A stretch of DNA of 64,000 nt from Magnolia sinica (GCF_029962835.1 NC_080582.1:15942032-16006031); one strand, 5' to 3'; shown: positions 33,334-44,711, counted from the stretch's first letter. A program made the numbers and translations. Notes: generated by a model from the sequence alone, not told the origin.

Positions 33334-35250
33334 GCGTTTTCATCGGTCAACGTCACTATAAGTGCCACGTCATCAGATTTTTTAAATATATTAAAAAAAA
33401 ATACATGTATAACGGACGTTAAAGGGAAGCGGTTTGCGTGCTGAGTTACTCAGCAGGGTAAGCGTACTGAGTAAAGTCTGTGGAGCCCACCGTCGTCATT
33501 CGTGCATTGCTTCAACTCCATCCATCTCTTTTATCATCTAATTTCAGGGTTTTACAACAAAAATTAATCATATCCAAAGATCAAGTGGACCACACCACCT
33601 GAAACAGTGTGAATTGAATTCTACCGTTGAAAAGTTGTTGGGGGCCCACAGAAGTTTTGTATCAAGATGATATTTGTTTTTTTCCATTCATCCATGTCTT
33701 TGTGATCTTACGAACAGTTTAGATGAAAAATATATATATCATTGGGAGCTTAGAAACATTTCAATGGCGAAAATCAATACTTCTACTGTTTCCTTTGGTA
33801 TGGTCTACTGGAGCTTTTGATATACTTCAGTTTTGGGCTTAACCCCTAGAATGATTTGAAAAAACGGATGGATAGCGTGGATAAACCACATGAATTCACA
33901 GTGGGCCCAACAGAGTTTACTCAGTGCGATAAGACTGGTACGCAATCCAATTTCACGTGTCTAACGGGGGATGCGGATTTCCAGCCAAAGCCTTTTGCAG
34001 TAAGATCCTGCGCAAGGATTTTGGATGGGCCCACTGTGACATTTGTGATAAATCCAACCCGTTCATCCATTTTTAGATATCATTTTAAGATATAATACCA
34101 AAACTAAGATGTATACAAAACTCAAATGGGCCACACGAGAGGAAACAGTGGGGATTTAGTGTCCACTGTTGAAATATTTATATGGCCACAAAAGTTTTGC
34201 ATCGGTCTAATATTTTGGTATTTTCACTTCATCTTAGTAAAAATGACCTTATAAACAGTCTGGATGGCATATAAACATCAAGACGCCTAGGAAGGTTTCA
34301 ACTGTAGGAATTTCTTTCCCCACTGTTTCATCTTGTTAGGCTTAGTTGAGTTTTTGATCATCCTGTTTTTTGGTTACATGTCTTAAAATGAGCTCTAAAA
34401 ATGGATGAATGGATTGAAATTCTTACAAACATCATGGTGGATCCCACTATACAACCCGGTGCTAAAACTTCATACAAAAGGTTTTCCCCGGTGAATCCGT
34501 GTCCACGGTTTCCATTGGAAACGGACTAGCTACTCCCCTGCCACTCGGTACTATGTGAGCCCACCATGATGTATGTGTTTCATCCATGCCGTCCATTTAT
34601 TTTTCTAGATCATTTTATGGTCTAAGACCAAAAATGAGGTATAACTCAATCTCAAGTGGACCACATTACATGAAATAGTGTTGAATGAACATTGACCAGT
34701 AACAACCTTTTGGGGGCCATAAAAGTTTTGGATCAAGCTTTTCCCTTCATCTGGGTCTTTATGACCAAACCAACAGATTGGATGTCAAATAAACAGTACG
34801 GTGGGCCTTAGGAGGACTTTAATGATGGATATCCAATCACCATTGTTTTCCTGTGGTGTGGTCCATATGAGATTTATATCCCTCTCATTTTTGGGATCAA
34901 CCCCTAAAATTATATGTAAAAATAGATTAACGGAATGGATGAAACATATACATCATGGTGGGGCCCACAGAGTACCGACCACCACCACCACCGGGCTGAT
35001 GGTGGGGGGAGTAGCCAATCCGCTTTCATTTTCATTTCCATTTGAGATTCAGTGAAACAGACTCGCTACTTAAGTGATGTCATCTATTTATATGGGTCCC
35101 ACTATGATGTATGTTGTGTATCCATACCGTCCATCCATTTGGAGAGATCATTTTAGGGCATGAGCCAAAAAATGAATCAGATCCAAAACTCGAGTAGACC
35201 CCACCACAGAAAATAGTAAAGAGAGTCATGCCCACCATTTATTACGACTG
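33334..35250 (+). repeat. Left arm of the foldback
   Basis: Contains MITE units at about 33470-33925, 33960-34490 (with CGGATTTCCAGCCAAAGCC at its outer end), 34540-34990 and 35085 onward. Each is matched in reverse in the right arm. No gene. Confidence 0.8.
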
Positions 35251-35254
35251 AATC

Positions 35255-35720
35255 CAATCCAAACCTTGTTACTTTGTCTATTGAACCCCGTCACTTTGTA
35301 CTATGACCCCATCACTTTATCTACCGAACCCTATCACTTAGTGTTGCAACCTTGTCACTTTGTCTAGTGAACCCCGTCACTTTGTACTGCAACCCCGTCA
35401 CTTTATCTATTGAACTCCGTCACTTTGTCGCAACATCGTCACTTTGTCTGTACCCCATCACTTTGTGCTACAACCTCGTCACTTTGTCTACTATACCTCG
35501 TTACTTTGTGCTTCGACCTCGTCACTTTGTCTAGTGAACCCCGTCACTTTGTCGTAACCCCGTCACTTTGTCTCATCGAACCCCATTACTTTGTCAGTAA
35601 CCCGTCACTTTGTCTGCAACCTTATCACTTTGTCTACTCAACCCCATCACTTTGTCTACTGACCTGTTACTTTGTACTACACCTCGTCACTTTGTCTCTG
35701 AACTCGTCACTTTATGCTGC
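35255..35720 (+). repeat. Minisatellite, forward half
   Basis: About 22 copies of a 20-24-bp unit with core (C)GTCACTTTGT, alternating between linkers like CTACTGAACCC and GCTGCAACC. The 104-codon frame across it translates the repeat only. Confidence 0.93.
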
Positions 35721-37390
35721 ATAGACAAAGTGACGGCTTCTGACAAAGTGACGGGGTTCAAGACAAAGTGATAGGGTTGTAGTACAAAGTGACGGATGAG
35801 AGAAAGTGATGATGTTGCGTCTGAAAGTGACGGATTCAGAAACAAAGTGACGGGGTCAAAAAGTGACGGGGTTCAAAGACAACGATGGTCATGACAAAGT
35901 GACGGGGTATAGTAGACAAAGTGACGGGGTTGCTGTACAAAGTGACAGGGTACAGTATACAAAGTGACCGGGTACAATTAGGGGTGTACACAAACCGGAC
36001 TAGCCCGGTTAACTCACTCGACTCGGCCCGAAAAAGCCCGACTTGGCCCGAAACTCGACTCGACTCGTCCCGACTCGCCCTTTAGGGTATATATACCTTG
36101 TTTTAAGGAAAAAGAAAAAGAAAAAGCTTCTGAAACCCTTCTCTCTCAGGGTATGTCCGTTTTCTTTCTTTCCTTTCTGTAATTTCAGATTCAGAAATTT
36201 TATTTTTCTTCATTTTCTTTTCATGGCCTAGCTCTCGAGAGATGTTGTTACATCAAATAGATCTGCTATTTTAAGGGGATTTTAGGTATTTTTATCTTTT
36301 ATTTACGGTGTAGATCTTACTGTGGATGAGATTTCCATTACCTGTTTCTGATTTTCATGTTATGTGGTGGCATTATTGAATATGATCTTGAACCTACGAT
36401 CGGGATTTTAGCTGTTATATGTAGTCTTTTGAGTTGTTTATTTATTTATTGTGAATTTTGTTGTTTTTCTTATGTTATTGTTGTAGATCTTTAATCTACA
36501 ACAAGGTTTTATTTTATTGTATCTGATCTTGAATCTATGATCGGACTTACAGCGAAGTTTGTGGTTTTTTTCATGTTATTGTATTGAATCTTGTATCTAC
36601 GATCGAATTTCGAGCAGTTTTTGTTGAGGTTAGATCTGTGTAGAGATATGCGATCTGCTGATCCTGACTTTACGATTTGATTTTTAGTTATTTTTGTGGT
36701 TCGAGCGGACCTACTATTTTAAGGGGTTTTGGCTATTTCTTTTTGCTACTTCTGAATCAGATCTAGCCATGGATGACATCTCAAGCTGTTTTTTCTGATT
36801 TTCAAACTGATTGGTGATGGCGTTGGATTCGATCTTGGACGTACAATCCCATTTTCAGCTTTAAATTGTGGACGTTTTAAAGAGGGATTTAATTTTTTTT
36901 CTTACTCTTATGTTATTGTTGTAGGTTTTCAGCTATTTTCGGTTTTGTAGGTTTTCCCGACTTGGCCCGACTCATCCCGAAACTGGCCTGAACTCGAAGG
37001 TTCGAAACTGACCCGAACTCGCCCGATTGCTGACCGGGCCGGGTTCGGGCTAGACATGTTGGCCCGGTGATCGGGCCAGACCAGGTTCGGGCTGGGTGTG
37101 ACTGGTGACCGGGCTGGGCCGAGTTGAGCCCAGTTCGACTCGGATCGACTCGTGTACACCCCTAGGTGCAGTAGACAAAGTGACGGGGTTGCAGTACAAA
37201 GTGACGGGGTTCAGTAGACAAAGTGGCGGGGTTGCAGTACAAAGTGACGGGGTTCATTGGACAAAGTGACGAGGTTGCAGCACGAAGTGACGGGGAGCAG
37301 TAGACAAAGTGATGAGGTTGTAGCACAAAGTGACGGAGTACAGTAGACAAAGTGACGATGTTGCGTACAAAGTGACGAGGTACAGGGTCA
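35721..37390 (-). repeat. Minisatellite, inverted half (split by a hAT-like MITE)
   Basis: The same unit in reverse, ACAAAGTGACGGGG with linkers TTCAGTAG and TTGCAGT, about 12 copies at 35724-35970 and about 10 more at 37172-37385. Together about 22, equal to the forward half. Orientation flips at about 35720. Confidence 0.9.
35979..37164. mobile_element. hAT-like MITE with TIR TAGGGGTGTACAC (1186 bp)
   Basis: Ends TAGGGGTGTACAC and GTGTACACCCCTA are perfect inverted repeats. The flanks GGTACAAT (35971) and GGTGCAGT (37165) form an 8-bp duplication with two transitions, typical of hAT. CCCGACTCG/CGAGTCGGG-type repeats fill both ends. The centre (about 36110-36950) is T-rich and begins with CTTCTGAAACCCTTCTCTCTC, reminiscent of a host 5' UTR and intron, possibly captured. 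Confidence 0.8.
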
Positions 37391-39504
37391 AAAGAATGAG
37401 GTAGATCCAAAGTTGAAGTGAACCCCTCCATCGAAAATAGTTAGGAGAGTGACGTCCACTGTTGAAGCCTTCCTAAGGTCCACCATGATTTTTATTTGAG
37501 ATCTAACTTGTTCATAAGTTAACATAGATATTAAAGAAGCGAAGACACAAATATCAGCTTGATCGAAAACTTTTGTGACCCTTAGAAGTTTTTAATGGTG
37601 AGCGTACTCTCTTCACTGTCTTCCGTGGTGGGGTCCACTCGAGTTTTGGATCTGATTCATTCTTTGGCTCATGCCCTAAAATGATCTCTCCAAATGGATA
37701 GACAATGTGGATACAAAAGATACCTCATGATGGGACCACATAACTAGGTCACATCACTTTAGTAGCGAGTCTCACTACCCAATGTGGCACTGAATTCCAA
37801 ATGGAAATGAAAGCGGATTGGCTACTCCCCCACCACCAGCTCGGTAGTGGTAGTGGTCAGTACTCTGTGGGCCCCACCATGATGTATGTGTTTCATCCAT
37901 TATGTTAATCTATTTTTACAAATAATTTTAGGGGTTGATCCCAAAAATGAGAGGGATATAAATGTCATATGGACCACACCACAGGAAAACAATGGTGATT
38001 GGATATCCATCATTAAAGTCCTCCTAAGGCCCACCGTACTGTTTATTTGACATCCAATCTATTGGTTTGGTCATAAAGACCTAGATGAAGGGAAAAGCTT
38101 GATCCAAAACTTTTATAGCCCCCAAAAAGTTTTTAATGGTCAACGTTCATTCAACACTATTTCATGTAATGTGGTCCAGTCGAGATTGGGTTATACCTGA
38201 TTTTTGGTCTTAAATCATAAAATGATCTAGAAAATTAAATAAATGGACGGCATAGATGAAACACATACATTATAGTAGGCCCACATAGTACTGAGTGGCA
38301 GGGGAGTAACCAGTCCGTTTCCAATGGAAACCGTGGACGTGGATTCACCGGGGAAAGCCTTTTGCATGAAGTTCCAGCACTGGGATGTATAGTGGGGTCC
38401 ACCATGATGTTTATAAGAATTCCAATCCATTCATCCATTTTTAGAGCTCATTTTAAGACATGTAACCAAAAATTAGAATAATAAAAAACTCAACTAGGCC
38501 ATACAAGATGAAACAGTGGAAAAAGAAATTCCTACGGTTGAAGCCTTTCTAGGCGTCTTGATGTTTATATGCCATTCAAACTGTTTATAAGGTCATTTTC
38601 ACTAAGATGAAGTGAAACACCAAAATATTAGACCGATGCAAAACTTTTGTGGCCATATAAATATTTCAACAGTGGACACTAAATCCCCATTGTTTCCTCT
38701 CGTGTGGCCCATTTGAGTTTTGTATACACCTTAGTTTTGGTATTATATCCTAAAATGATATCTAAAAATGGATGAACGGGTTGGATTTATCACAAACGTC
38801 GCAGTGTGGCCCATCCAGAATCCTTGGGCAGGATCTTATTGCAAAAGGCTATTGCTGGAATTCCGCATCTCTAACGTGAAATCGGATTGTGTACCAGTCT
38901 TATCGTACTAAGTAAACTCTGTTGGGCCCACTATGAATTCTTGTGGTTTATCCACGCGGTCCATCTATTTTTTCAAATCATTTTAGCAATTGAGCCCAAA
39001 ACTGAAGTATATCAAAAGCTCAAGTAGACAATACCAAAGGAAACAGTGGAAGTATTGATTTTCACCATTGAAATGTTTCTAAGCCCCCAATGATGTTTAT
39101 TTTTCATCCAAATTGTTCATAAGATCATAAAGACATGGATGAATGGAAAAAACAAATATCATCTTGATATAAAACTTCTGTGGGCCCCCAACAACTTTTC
39201 AACGGTAAAATTCAATTCACACTGTTTCAGGTGGTGTGGTCCACTTGATCTTTGGATATGATTAATGTTTGTTGTAAAACCCTAAAATTAGATGATAAAA
39301 GAGATGGATGGAGTTAATACAATGCACGAATGATGACGGTGGGCTCCACAGACTTTACTCAGTACGCTTACCCTGCTGAGTTACTTAAGCACGCAAACCG
39401 ATTCCGTTTAACGTCTGTTATACTTCTTATTAAATGTATATTTTTAATATATTTAAAAACTCTGATGACGTGGCACTTATAGTAACATTGACCAATGAAA
39501 ACGC
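37391..39504 (-). repeat. Right arm of the foldback
   Basis: Mirror of the left arm. It also holds about 190 bp (37391-37580) with no counterpart on the left, where the left arm has lost the inner part of a MITE. Confidence 0.8.
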
Positions 39505-39505
39505 T

Positions 39506-39538
39506 GAGAAACAGGCACGGTTGGATAATAGTTTGGGC
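39506..39538 (+). repeat. 33-bp target duplication, right
   Basis: Second copy of 33244-33276. After it the flank continues as in the copy after NLR C. Confidence 0.93.
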
Positions 39539-40876
39539 TGGGTTACGGGAATATGCATCGGCTGAGTTGAGGTAAGTCTGGAAATCGGGTCCCATCATAT
39601 GGCCGATTTGTAGTCTTAAACAGGGAGTCATTGAAATACCCTTGGTATTTTCTACTTTTGGTAATCGTTTGCTATAGAAATCTCACATTTTAATTAGGGA
39701 TTTTTATCACAAATTAGGATTTACCAAATAATGCCCTTACCAACCAAAATGACAGAATGACAGTCCTTTTTTTTTTTTTAGCACTGAAATTACCATAATG
39801 CCCAAGGTGCACTTGTTTATTTTGAAAGTGAGAAAGTAGACATTCATAGGGCCCATTACATATTTTTATAATATTCAAGCTGTCCAATGGATATAATTCC
39901 CTATGATGTGGAGAGGAACAAAAAATTGGATCAATCTAAAAGGATGACGAGAAACACCATAAAAAATAATATACACCTCTTAAAAACATCAAATTATAAG
40001 TGCAGCCCATCCGGTGATTCTACCAGAAAGATTTTTTTTTCTTTTTATCATTCTGATTATTATATTTGGTTGCTAATGTCATACACAAACTGTGTGGGCT
40101 GCTGCAATTTTTTTTGACTTCATTACTTTCTAAAGAAAAAAAATACACGAGGGTACTTCGGTCATTTTCCTTCTCAAAAAGCATGAATTTAACTGGTTCA
40201 TTATTTAAATTCTAAAATATTTATTAATTTATAATAAAAATTTGTTTTAAGTGAGATTTTCGGTACACTATACTGAGAAATTAGGGAGAAAATGAGATTT
40301 GTCACTACAAAGACCTGTAAATAGCTAACGGCCAATCTTAGATGCACCGAAAATATGGTGACCGTCTGCCATCCAAAATGAGGATTGTAATCGAAACAGT
40401 TAGGAGCTACTTTCATCCCACTGTGTGGGAGGAACCATTTCTCTGAAATCCAAACGCACAAGACGGTTATTTTCCAGATGCGTGCATACGGGTCGCTAGA
40501 GCTTTGAATCTATCAGCACTAAAGCATCCAATACCTATCGTTGTTTACACCAAGATTAATAGAAGTTAAAGAAGCCGAGTTCCCTGTTGGTTTCGGAACC
40601 TGGTTGGCGTGGGGCCCATGGCTAGTCTATCCAAGCCATTGATAAGACATCCCCGATCATGGATGGACCATTCCCAGTATATCCTCCCAATCAGTCAACT
40701 GTAACCTTCCTATTGTTAAAAAGAAATGAACCAAGAAACAACACTCACTGGAGGAAAGGCCAAATATTTGATGACTAGGAGCCTAGGATCTTCCCATTTG
40801 GGAGATTTTGGGGGAATCGTCCATCCATGATGGCGGACTTAAGATGAATGGCTTGGAAAGATCAACCATGAAGCCT
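39539..40876 (+). repeat. Flank block beta, copy 1
   Basis: Very similar to 58021-59336; parts are also at 62930-63660 and 15285-15670. Landmarks: ATAATGCCCAAGGTGCACTT, GAGGGTACTTCGGTCATTTT, CTAACGGCCAATCTTAGATG, ATGGACCATTCCCAGTATAT. No protein-coding region recognised. Confidence 0.85.
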
Positions 40877-40973
40877 GTTTACTATGTTATTCGTCTGTTC
40901 TTGAACTATTGTAATTCTCTTTTAATTGTGTTATGATGTGGTAGAGTGGTAGAAAGAGGAGGGTGTGCCATTG

Positions 40974-41548
40974 TAGGGTTGTACACGAACCGAGTTAGCT
41001 CGCTTGACTCGACTTGAAAAAGCTCGATTCGAAATTGAGTTCGAGCCGAGTCGAGCTGAAAATTCGAGCAAATTTCGTACCGAGTTAGAGCTTAGCCGAG
41101 CTCGGCTCGACTTGGATCGAACCCCAACTCGAATCGAACCAGTTCAGTAGTGACTAGGTTAGCTCAATATCGATGTTGCTCACCAAGTGTTTGATGACAT
41201 GCCACAACAGTGTCGTTTGGTGGCAAGGAAGGTATGTATATGAAACAAATACCATTTTCTTGATTTTAATGTTGCCTACAAGGTGTTTGATGAAATACCT
41301 GTAAAATCGCTGCTGCTGTTTTACATACAGTAAGAAATTAAAAGTGCGCTCCATGTGTCTGTGAAAATGTTTCACAGGCTCGATCTTGGCTTGAACTTGG
41401 CTCGAACTGGCCCGAGCTGCTAACCAAACCGAGCCGAACTGGCCAGTCAGGCTCGAGGACTGAGTCGAGTTCGAGCTGGGGTCAGCTAGTGGCTGAGCTG
41501 AGTCGAGCTGTGCCAAGCTTGACTCGGTTCGACACGTGTACACCTCTA
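40974..41548. mobile_element. hAT-like MITE carrying PPR-like fragments (575 bp)
   Basis: Ends TAGGGTTGTACAC and GTGTACACCTCTA. Flanks GCCATTG (40967) and GCCAGTG (41549) fit a 7-8-bp duplication. The paralogous site at about 59504-59520 (GTGTGCCATTGGACTTGG) is empty, proving insertion. The ends are rich in CGAGC/GCTCG. The middle reads VAHQVFDDMPQQ (41175-41210) and, 80 bp on, DFNVAYKVFDEIPVKS (41256-41303). Both resemble the end of a plant pentatricopeptide repeat (vFDeMP). The element seems to have picked up and duplicated a gene piece. Not a functional gene. Confidence 0.7.
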
Positions 41549-42146
41549 GCCAGTGGACTTAGGTGATTTAGTTTTAATGGCTTTGAATTATGAATTTTAA
41601 GAAGAAATTGGATGTGTTGCTCTTTTGCATGTATTTTGGAAAGGTAAACTAGTACCGGATTTTCTTGGCAAATCATGCTTGTGGCAGTAAGCAGGACTTA
41701 TTTTTTATTTTTTTTCCTTTTATTTTCCTGATAGACTAGAATGGGTCCATTGGTCTTTCGTGTTAGATGATACTTGTTCCGGGCCTTGCTACTTTGTATG
41801 AGTTTGTTTGGTTTTTCAGGTTTCATTTATGTTCCACTAATGTAGATGTAATTTTCTATTATATCAATAAAATTACAGATGACAGTGATCCAACAATAAA
41901 AAAAACAAGGCATAAACTAATGACCTCAGCCCAACCCATGGATAAGGCTGAAACTTAGGCCAGGTTCATCCCAATCCCGACTGGTCCAACCCAATTGCTC
42001 CATGGTGGGGATCTTTAATTCTTTATCAACACTCTTAATCATGTTTATCCAATCCAAATAAACAGGCGTTGTTGGATAAATGTTTGGGTTGCCGAGTTGA
42101 GGTAGGTCTAGAAATTGGGTCCCAGTACATGCCCAATTTTCAATCC

Positions 42147-42236
42147 TAACCAGTGAGCTATGGAATTGAGCTTTGGTAGGCTCACTAGCCAAATAGTCAC
42201 CCCTCCAAAGGACTCTTATATTGAGCTTGGAGATCT
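42147..42236 (+). repeat. Long target duplication (about 91 bp), left
   Basis: TAACCAGTGAGCTATGGAAT through GCTTGGAGATCT recurs at 42868-42959 with about 12 differences. The empty paralogous site is at about 60136-60230. Confidence 0.85.
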
Positions 42237-42867
42237 CACAAGGAGGTCTCGTGTTCGAGACTCCTTACCAGGGGTGAGTAATGCGCATTTCACACCGGGC
42301 TCGAGTAGGGTAGCCCGTGGGATGTGGGGACACACTCAGGGTGGACGACCCATGTGATTTGGGGCCCACAAAGGGGGTTTGGCCGAGGTCCTAACCCATG
42401 AGATGTGGGGCCTGGGCTATGAGATAAAGGGATTAATTCACCATACTTTAACAGTTCGAGCTTTTAGAGCAAGTGGTTAATTGTCCTGCATCAAATTGGT
42501 ATCAAAGCGGGAGGTCTCGTGTTCGAGACTGCTCACCGGGGTAATTAATGCAGGCGCATTTTCACACTAGACTCGAGTGAGGTCGCCTGTTGGATGCAGG
42601 GGCATACTTGGGGTGGGTGACCCATGTGATTTGGGGCCCATGGGGGAGGTCTTGTATTCGAGACTCCTTGCTAGGGGTGATTAATGTGCATTTCACACCG
42701 GGCTCGAGTGGGGTAGCCCGTGGGATGCGGGGACACACTCGGGGTGGACGACCCATGTGATTTGGGGCCCACGAAGGGGGTTCGGCCGAGGTCCTAACCC
42801 ATGAGATGTGGGGCCTGGGCTATGAGATAAAGGGATTAATTCGCCATACTCTAACAGTTCGAGCTAT
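42237..42867 (+). mobile_element. SINE/TRIM-like tandem insertion
   Basis: Two about 222-bp units (42241-42464 and about 42644-42865) and a shorter middle unit (about 42508-42643). Each starts near GAGGTCTCGTGTTCGAGACT, which resembles a Pol III B box (GTTCGAGAC). The linker at 42465-42507 includes AGAGCAAGTGGTTAATTG, resembling an A box, and TTGGTATCAAAGC, resembling the initiator-tRNA-Met primer site of small LTR elements. A tRNA-derived SINE repeated in tandem or a TRIM element both fit. No ORF. Confidence 0.6.
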
Positions 42868-42959
42868 TAACCAGTGAGCTATGGAATCAAGCTTTGGTAG
42901 GCTCACAAGCCAAATACTCAGCCCACCAAAGCAGACTCATATACCGTGCTTGGAGATCT
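42868..42959 (+). repeat. Long target duplication (about 91 bp), right
   Basis: Second copy, after which the flank resumes (TGAGTGTGCTGGAAAA) as at 60231. Confidence 0.85.
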
Positions 42960-43242
42960 TGAGTGTGCTGGAAAATTCTACTACAAATACATTGCGAGGT
43001 TACAAACTGATGATCTACTGTTCTCAGCATAATGAATTATGCTATAACAGATCATTTTGTTTTCTAACTTCTTGTGTGGACCACAATGAGTCATCCAAAT
43101 AGGCCCTTTGTTTTGTTTTGTTTTGTTTTTTTTTTTTTTTATTATTTATTTTTTTAAAAAAACTTTTGGTAATCATTTGATGTAGAAATCTCACATTTTA
43201 ATAAACCGATTGGACAAATTTTCAAATGAAGTTCATTGCTCA
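42960..43242 (+). repeat. Flank block gamma, continuation
   Basis: Matches 60231-60470, with an extra T/A tract (43105-43160). Ends at TTCATTGCTCAG, where the LINE-like insertion starts. Confidence 0.7.
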
Positions 43243-43519
43243 GCTAGATGTATCTCCTTCACACATTTATGTGCAACCTGGACATTCATAAGGTGGCCTC
43301 AATGGAAAAACACCTTTTTAGCCCAAGAATCAAGCTGGTCCATTTATCAGGTGGCCATGGATGTCTTGGAAAATGACAACCAATGGTATAATTTTTACAT
43401 TGTGTTGTACTTAGCTAATCAGTGGGCTGCATGCCGGGGGACATGTCAAACTCATTTTTGGAAAATATCGGGCTGCTTGTGCTTGGGGTGAAAGCAGCTA
43501 TTGTTTGCTGAAACAAAGT

Positions 43520-43930
43520 GGCTGTTGTTAAATGGAGAAGACCATCCCCAGGCTGGGTTAAATTAAATGTTGATGGTTCTTCTCGCAGGAACCCAGGCAA
43601 AAGTGGAAGCAGAGGAGTCTGCAGAGACCACTTTAGGATGCCTGTTCTTTGCTTTTCACCAATCTTATGGTATCTCATCTAACACAGAAGCAGAGTAAAG
43701 GGCCATTTTGGACAGTATTAAGATATGTAAACAGTTTAACCTGTCAAATGTAAACATTGAATTAGATTCCCTAGTGGCAACAGAGGCCATTCTCAACCAT
43801 CATAGCATCCCCTGTAAGATCTGGTATATTGTGGGTGACATCAAGAAGGAGCTTGAATGCTTAGACTTCTCCATCTCACATGTTTATAGAGAGAGCAAAT
43901 GCAGCAGATGAGAGACTAGCTTGTCTATGA
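43520..43930 (+). pseudogene. Plant RNase H (RVT_3-type) relic
   Basis: Reads VKWRRPSPGWVKLNVDGSSR, NPGKSGSRGVCRDHF, a frameshift, then SNTEAE (with a stop at GAG to TAA/TAG position), DSIKICKQFNLSNVNIELDS, LVATEAILNH, IKKELECLDFSISHVYRES and a final AAD-like end. The acidic RNase H positions (first D in NVDGS, E in AE, D in ELDS) are recognisable. This domain occurs at the end of plant non-LTR retrotransposon proteins and in related host-like genes. Frameshifts and stops make it non-functional. Confidence 0.75.
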
Positions 43931-44460
43931 AGCCGTGGTGTGGTCGAGAAGTGATCTCCCTATGGAAGTTAGGGGTCTCTTAGAAATGGATGGCGTAGGG
44001 CTGGGCTGCATTAGAAGCAAAGGCTGATCCAATTGGCAGGAAGCATGTCTGTAAGGGCTGGGAAGTGTACAATGCCCTCAGATTCTGATTCTTTCCTACC
44101 TTGCAGACGCATCTGAGCTTCCCTTGTGTAAGACCTTCTGATGCAGGCTTAGAGGAATGGACTTATCTGCAGAGTATTGTATGTGCCTGCCAGGGCTGCA
44201 GGTTAGTTATGTAAAATATAAATATGGATGAATGGTTCTAGTAGTTGCCGCCGTTACAAGTTTACTGTTGGATGCGGCCTGTAGTCGAGCTCATCGCAGG
44301 CTAGGCTGTATGATGAATAAATGGAGTTGGTTTAGAGATAAGTTATTGTAGCCCTTTGTGAGGTGGTGGATGTGTCTGGCCTGCTTTGCAAGCTCAGTGG
44401 CCCTCATACTTCTCTCTTTCGAAATGTATATTGTGCTGCTCATGCTGTTAATAGAAGTCT

Positions 44461-44516
44461 TTGTGTGTGCGCGTGCATATGTGAGTGTGAGTGAGTGCGT
44501 GCATGCGTGTGTGTGT

Positions 44517-44563
<47 letters not shown>

Positions 44564-44659
44564 GATGTTGAAGAGGTGATTTGGGTGTGTTGTATAGTGT
44601 GTTAGTGGGCAGGGGAAGGGTATGTGCGAAATGGAGGTGTGTGTAATTGAGTGTTTTGT

Positions 44660-44711
<52 letters not shown>

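Larger units (their letters stand above)
33277..39505. mobile_element. 6.2-kb foldback insertion with mirrored nested MITEs
   Basis: The arms are inverted copies. Left GCGTTTTCATCGGTCAACGT (33334) matches right ACATTGACCAATGAAAACGC (ending 39504). Left TACTCAGCAGGGTAAGCGTA (33446) matches right TACGCTTACCCTGCTGAGTT (39364). The same mirrored order of at least three nested MITE units continues inward to an inverted minisatellite meeting at about 35720. Left arm about 2.4 kb; right arm about 2.6 kb after removing the hAT-like element at 35979-37164. The left end has 57 extra bases (33277-33333, with the small hairpin CTGCCTCCCGGAGGCAG) that the right end lacks, so the right end is clipped. Absent from the paralogous flank after copy C. 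Confidence 0.88.
40877..42236 (+). repeat. Flank block gamma, copy 1: relic 3' flank of another NLR
   Basis: Begins CCTGTTTACTATGTTATTCG and TATGATGTGGTAGA, matching the 3' UTR of copy B (32767-32850), and continues with GAATTT(T/C)AAGAAGAAATTGGATG, GGCAAATCATGCTT and TCAATAAAATTACAG like 32900-33050. No NLR coding sequence precedes it. It is therefore an older 3'-flank duplicate that has lost its gene. Copy 2 is 59337-60230. Confidence 0.75.

Noticed and set aside
35410-35724. Open frame of about 104 codons rich in SVTLS / SLCL repeats
   Set aside because: It is only the translation of the GTCACTTTGT minisatellite; the opposite strand gives a similar artefact at 37162-37431.
35255-37390. 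CRISPR-like array of short repeats with spacers
   Set aside because: Units are degenerate tandem repeats with two alternating linkers, in both orientations, in a plant nuclear context.
42508-42560. A functional tRNA gene
   Set aside because: The A-box- and B-box-like motifs are there, but no cloverleaf could be built and the sequence is repeated as a transposon unit.
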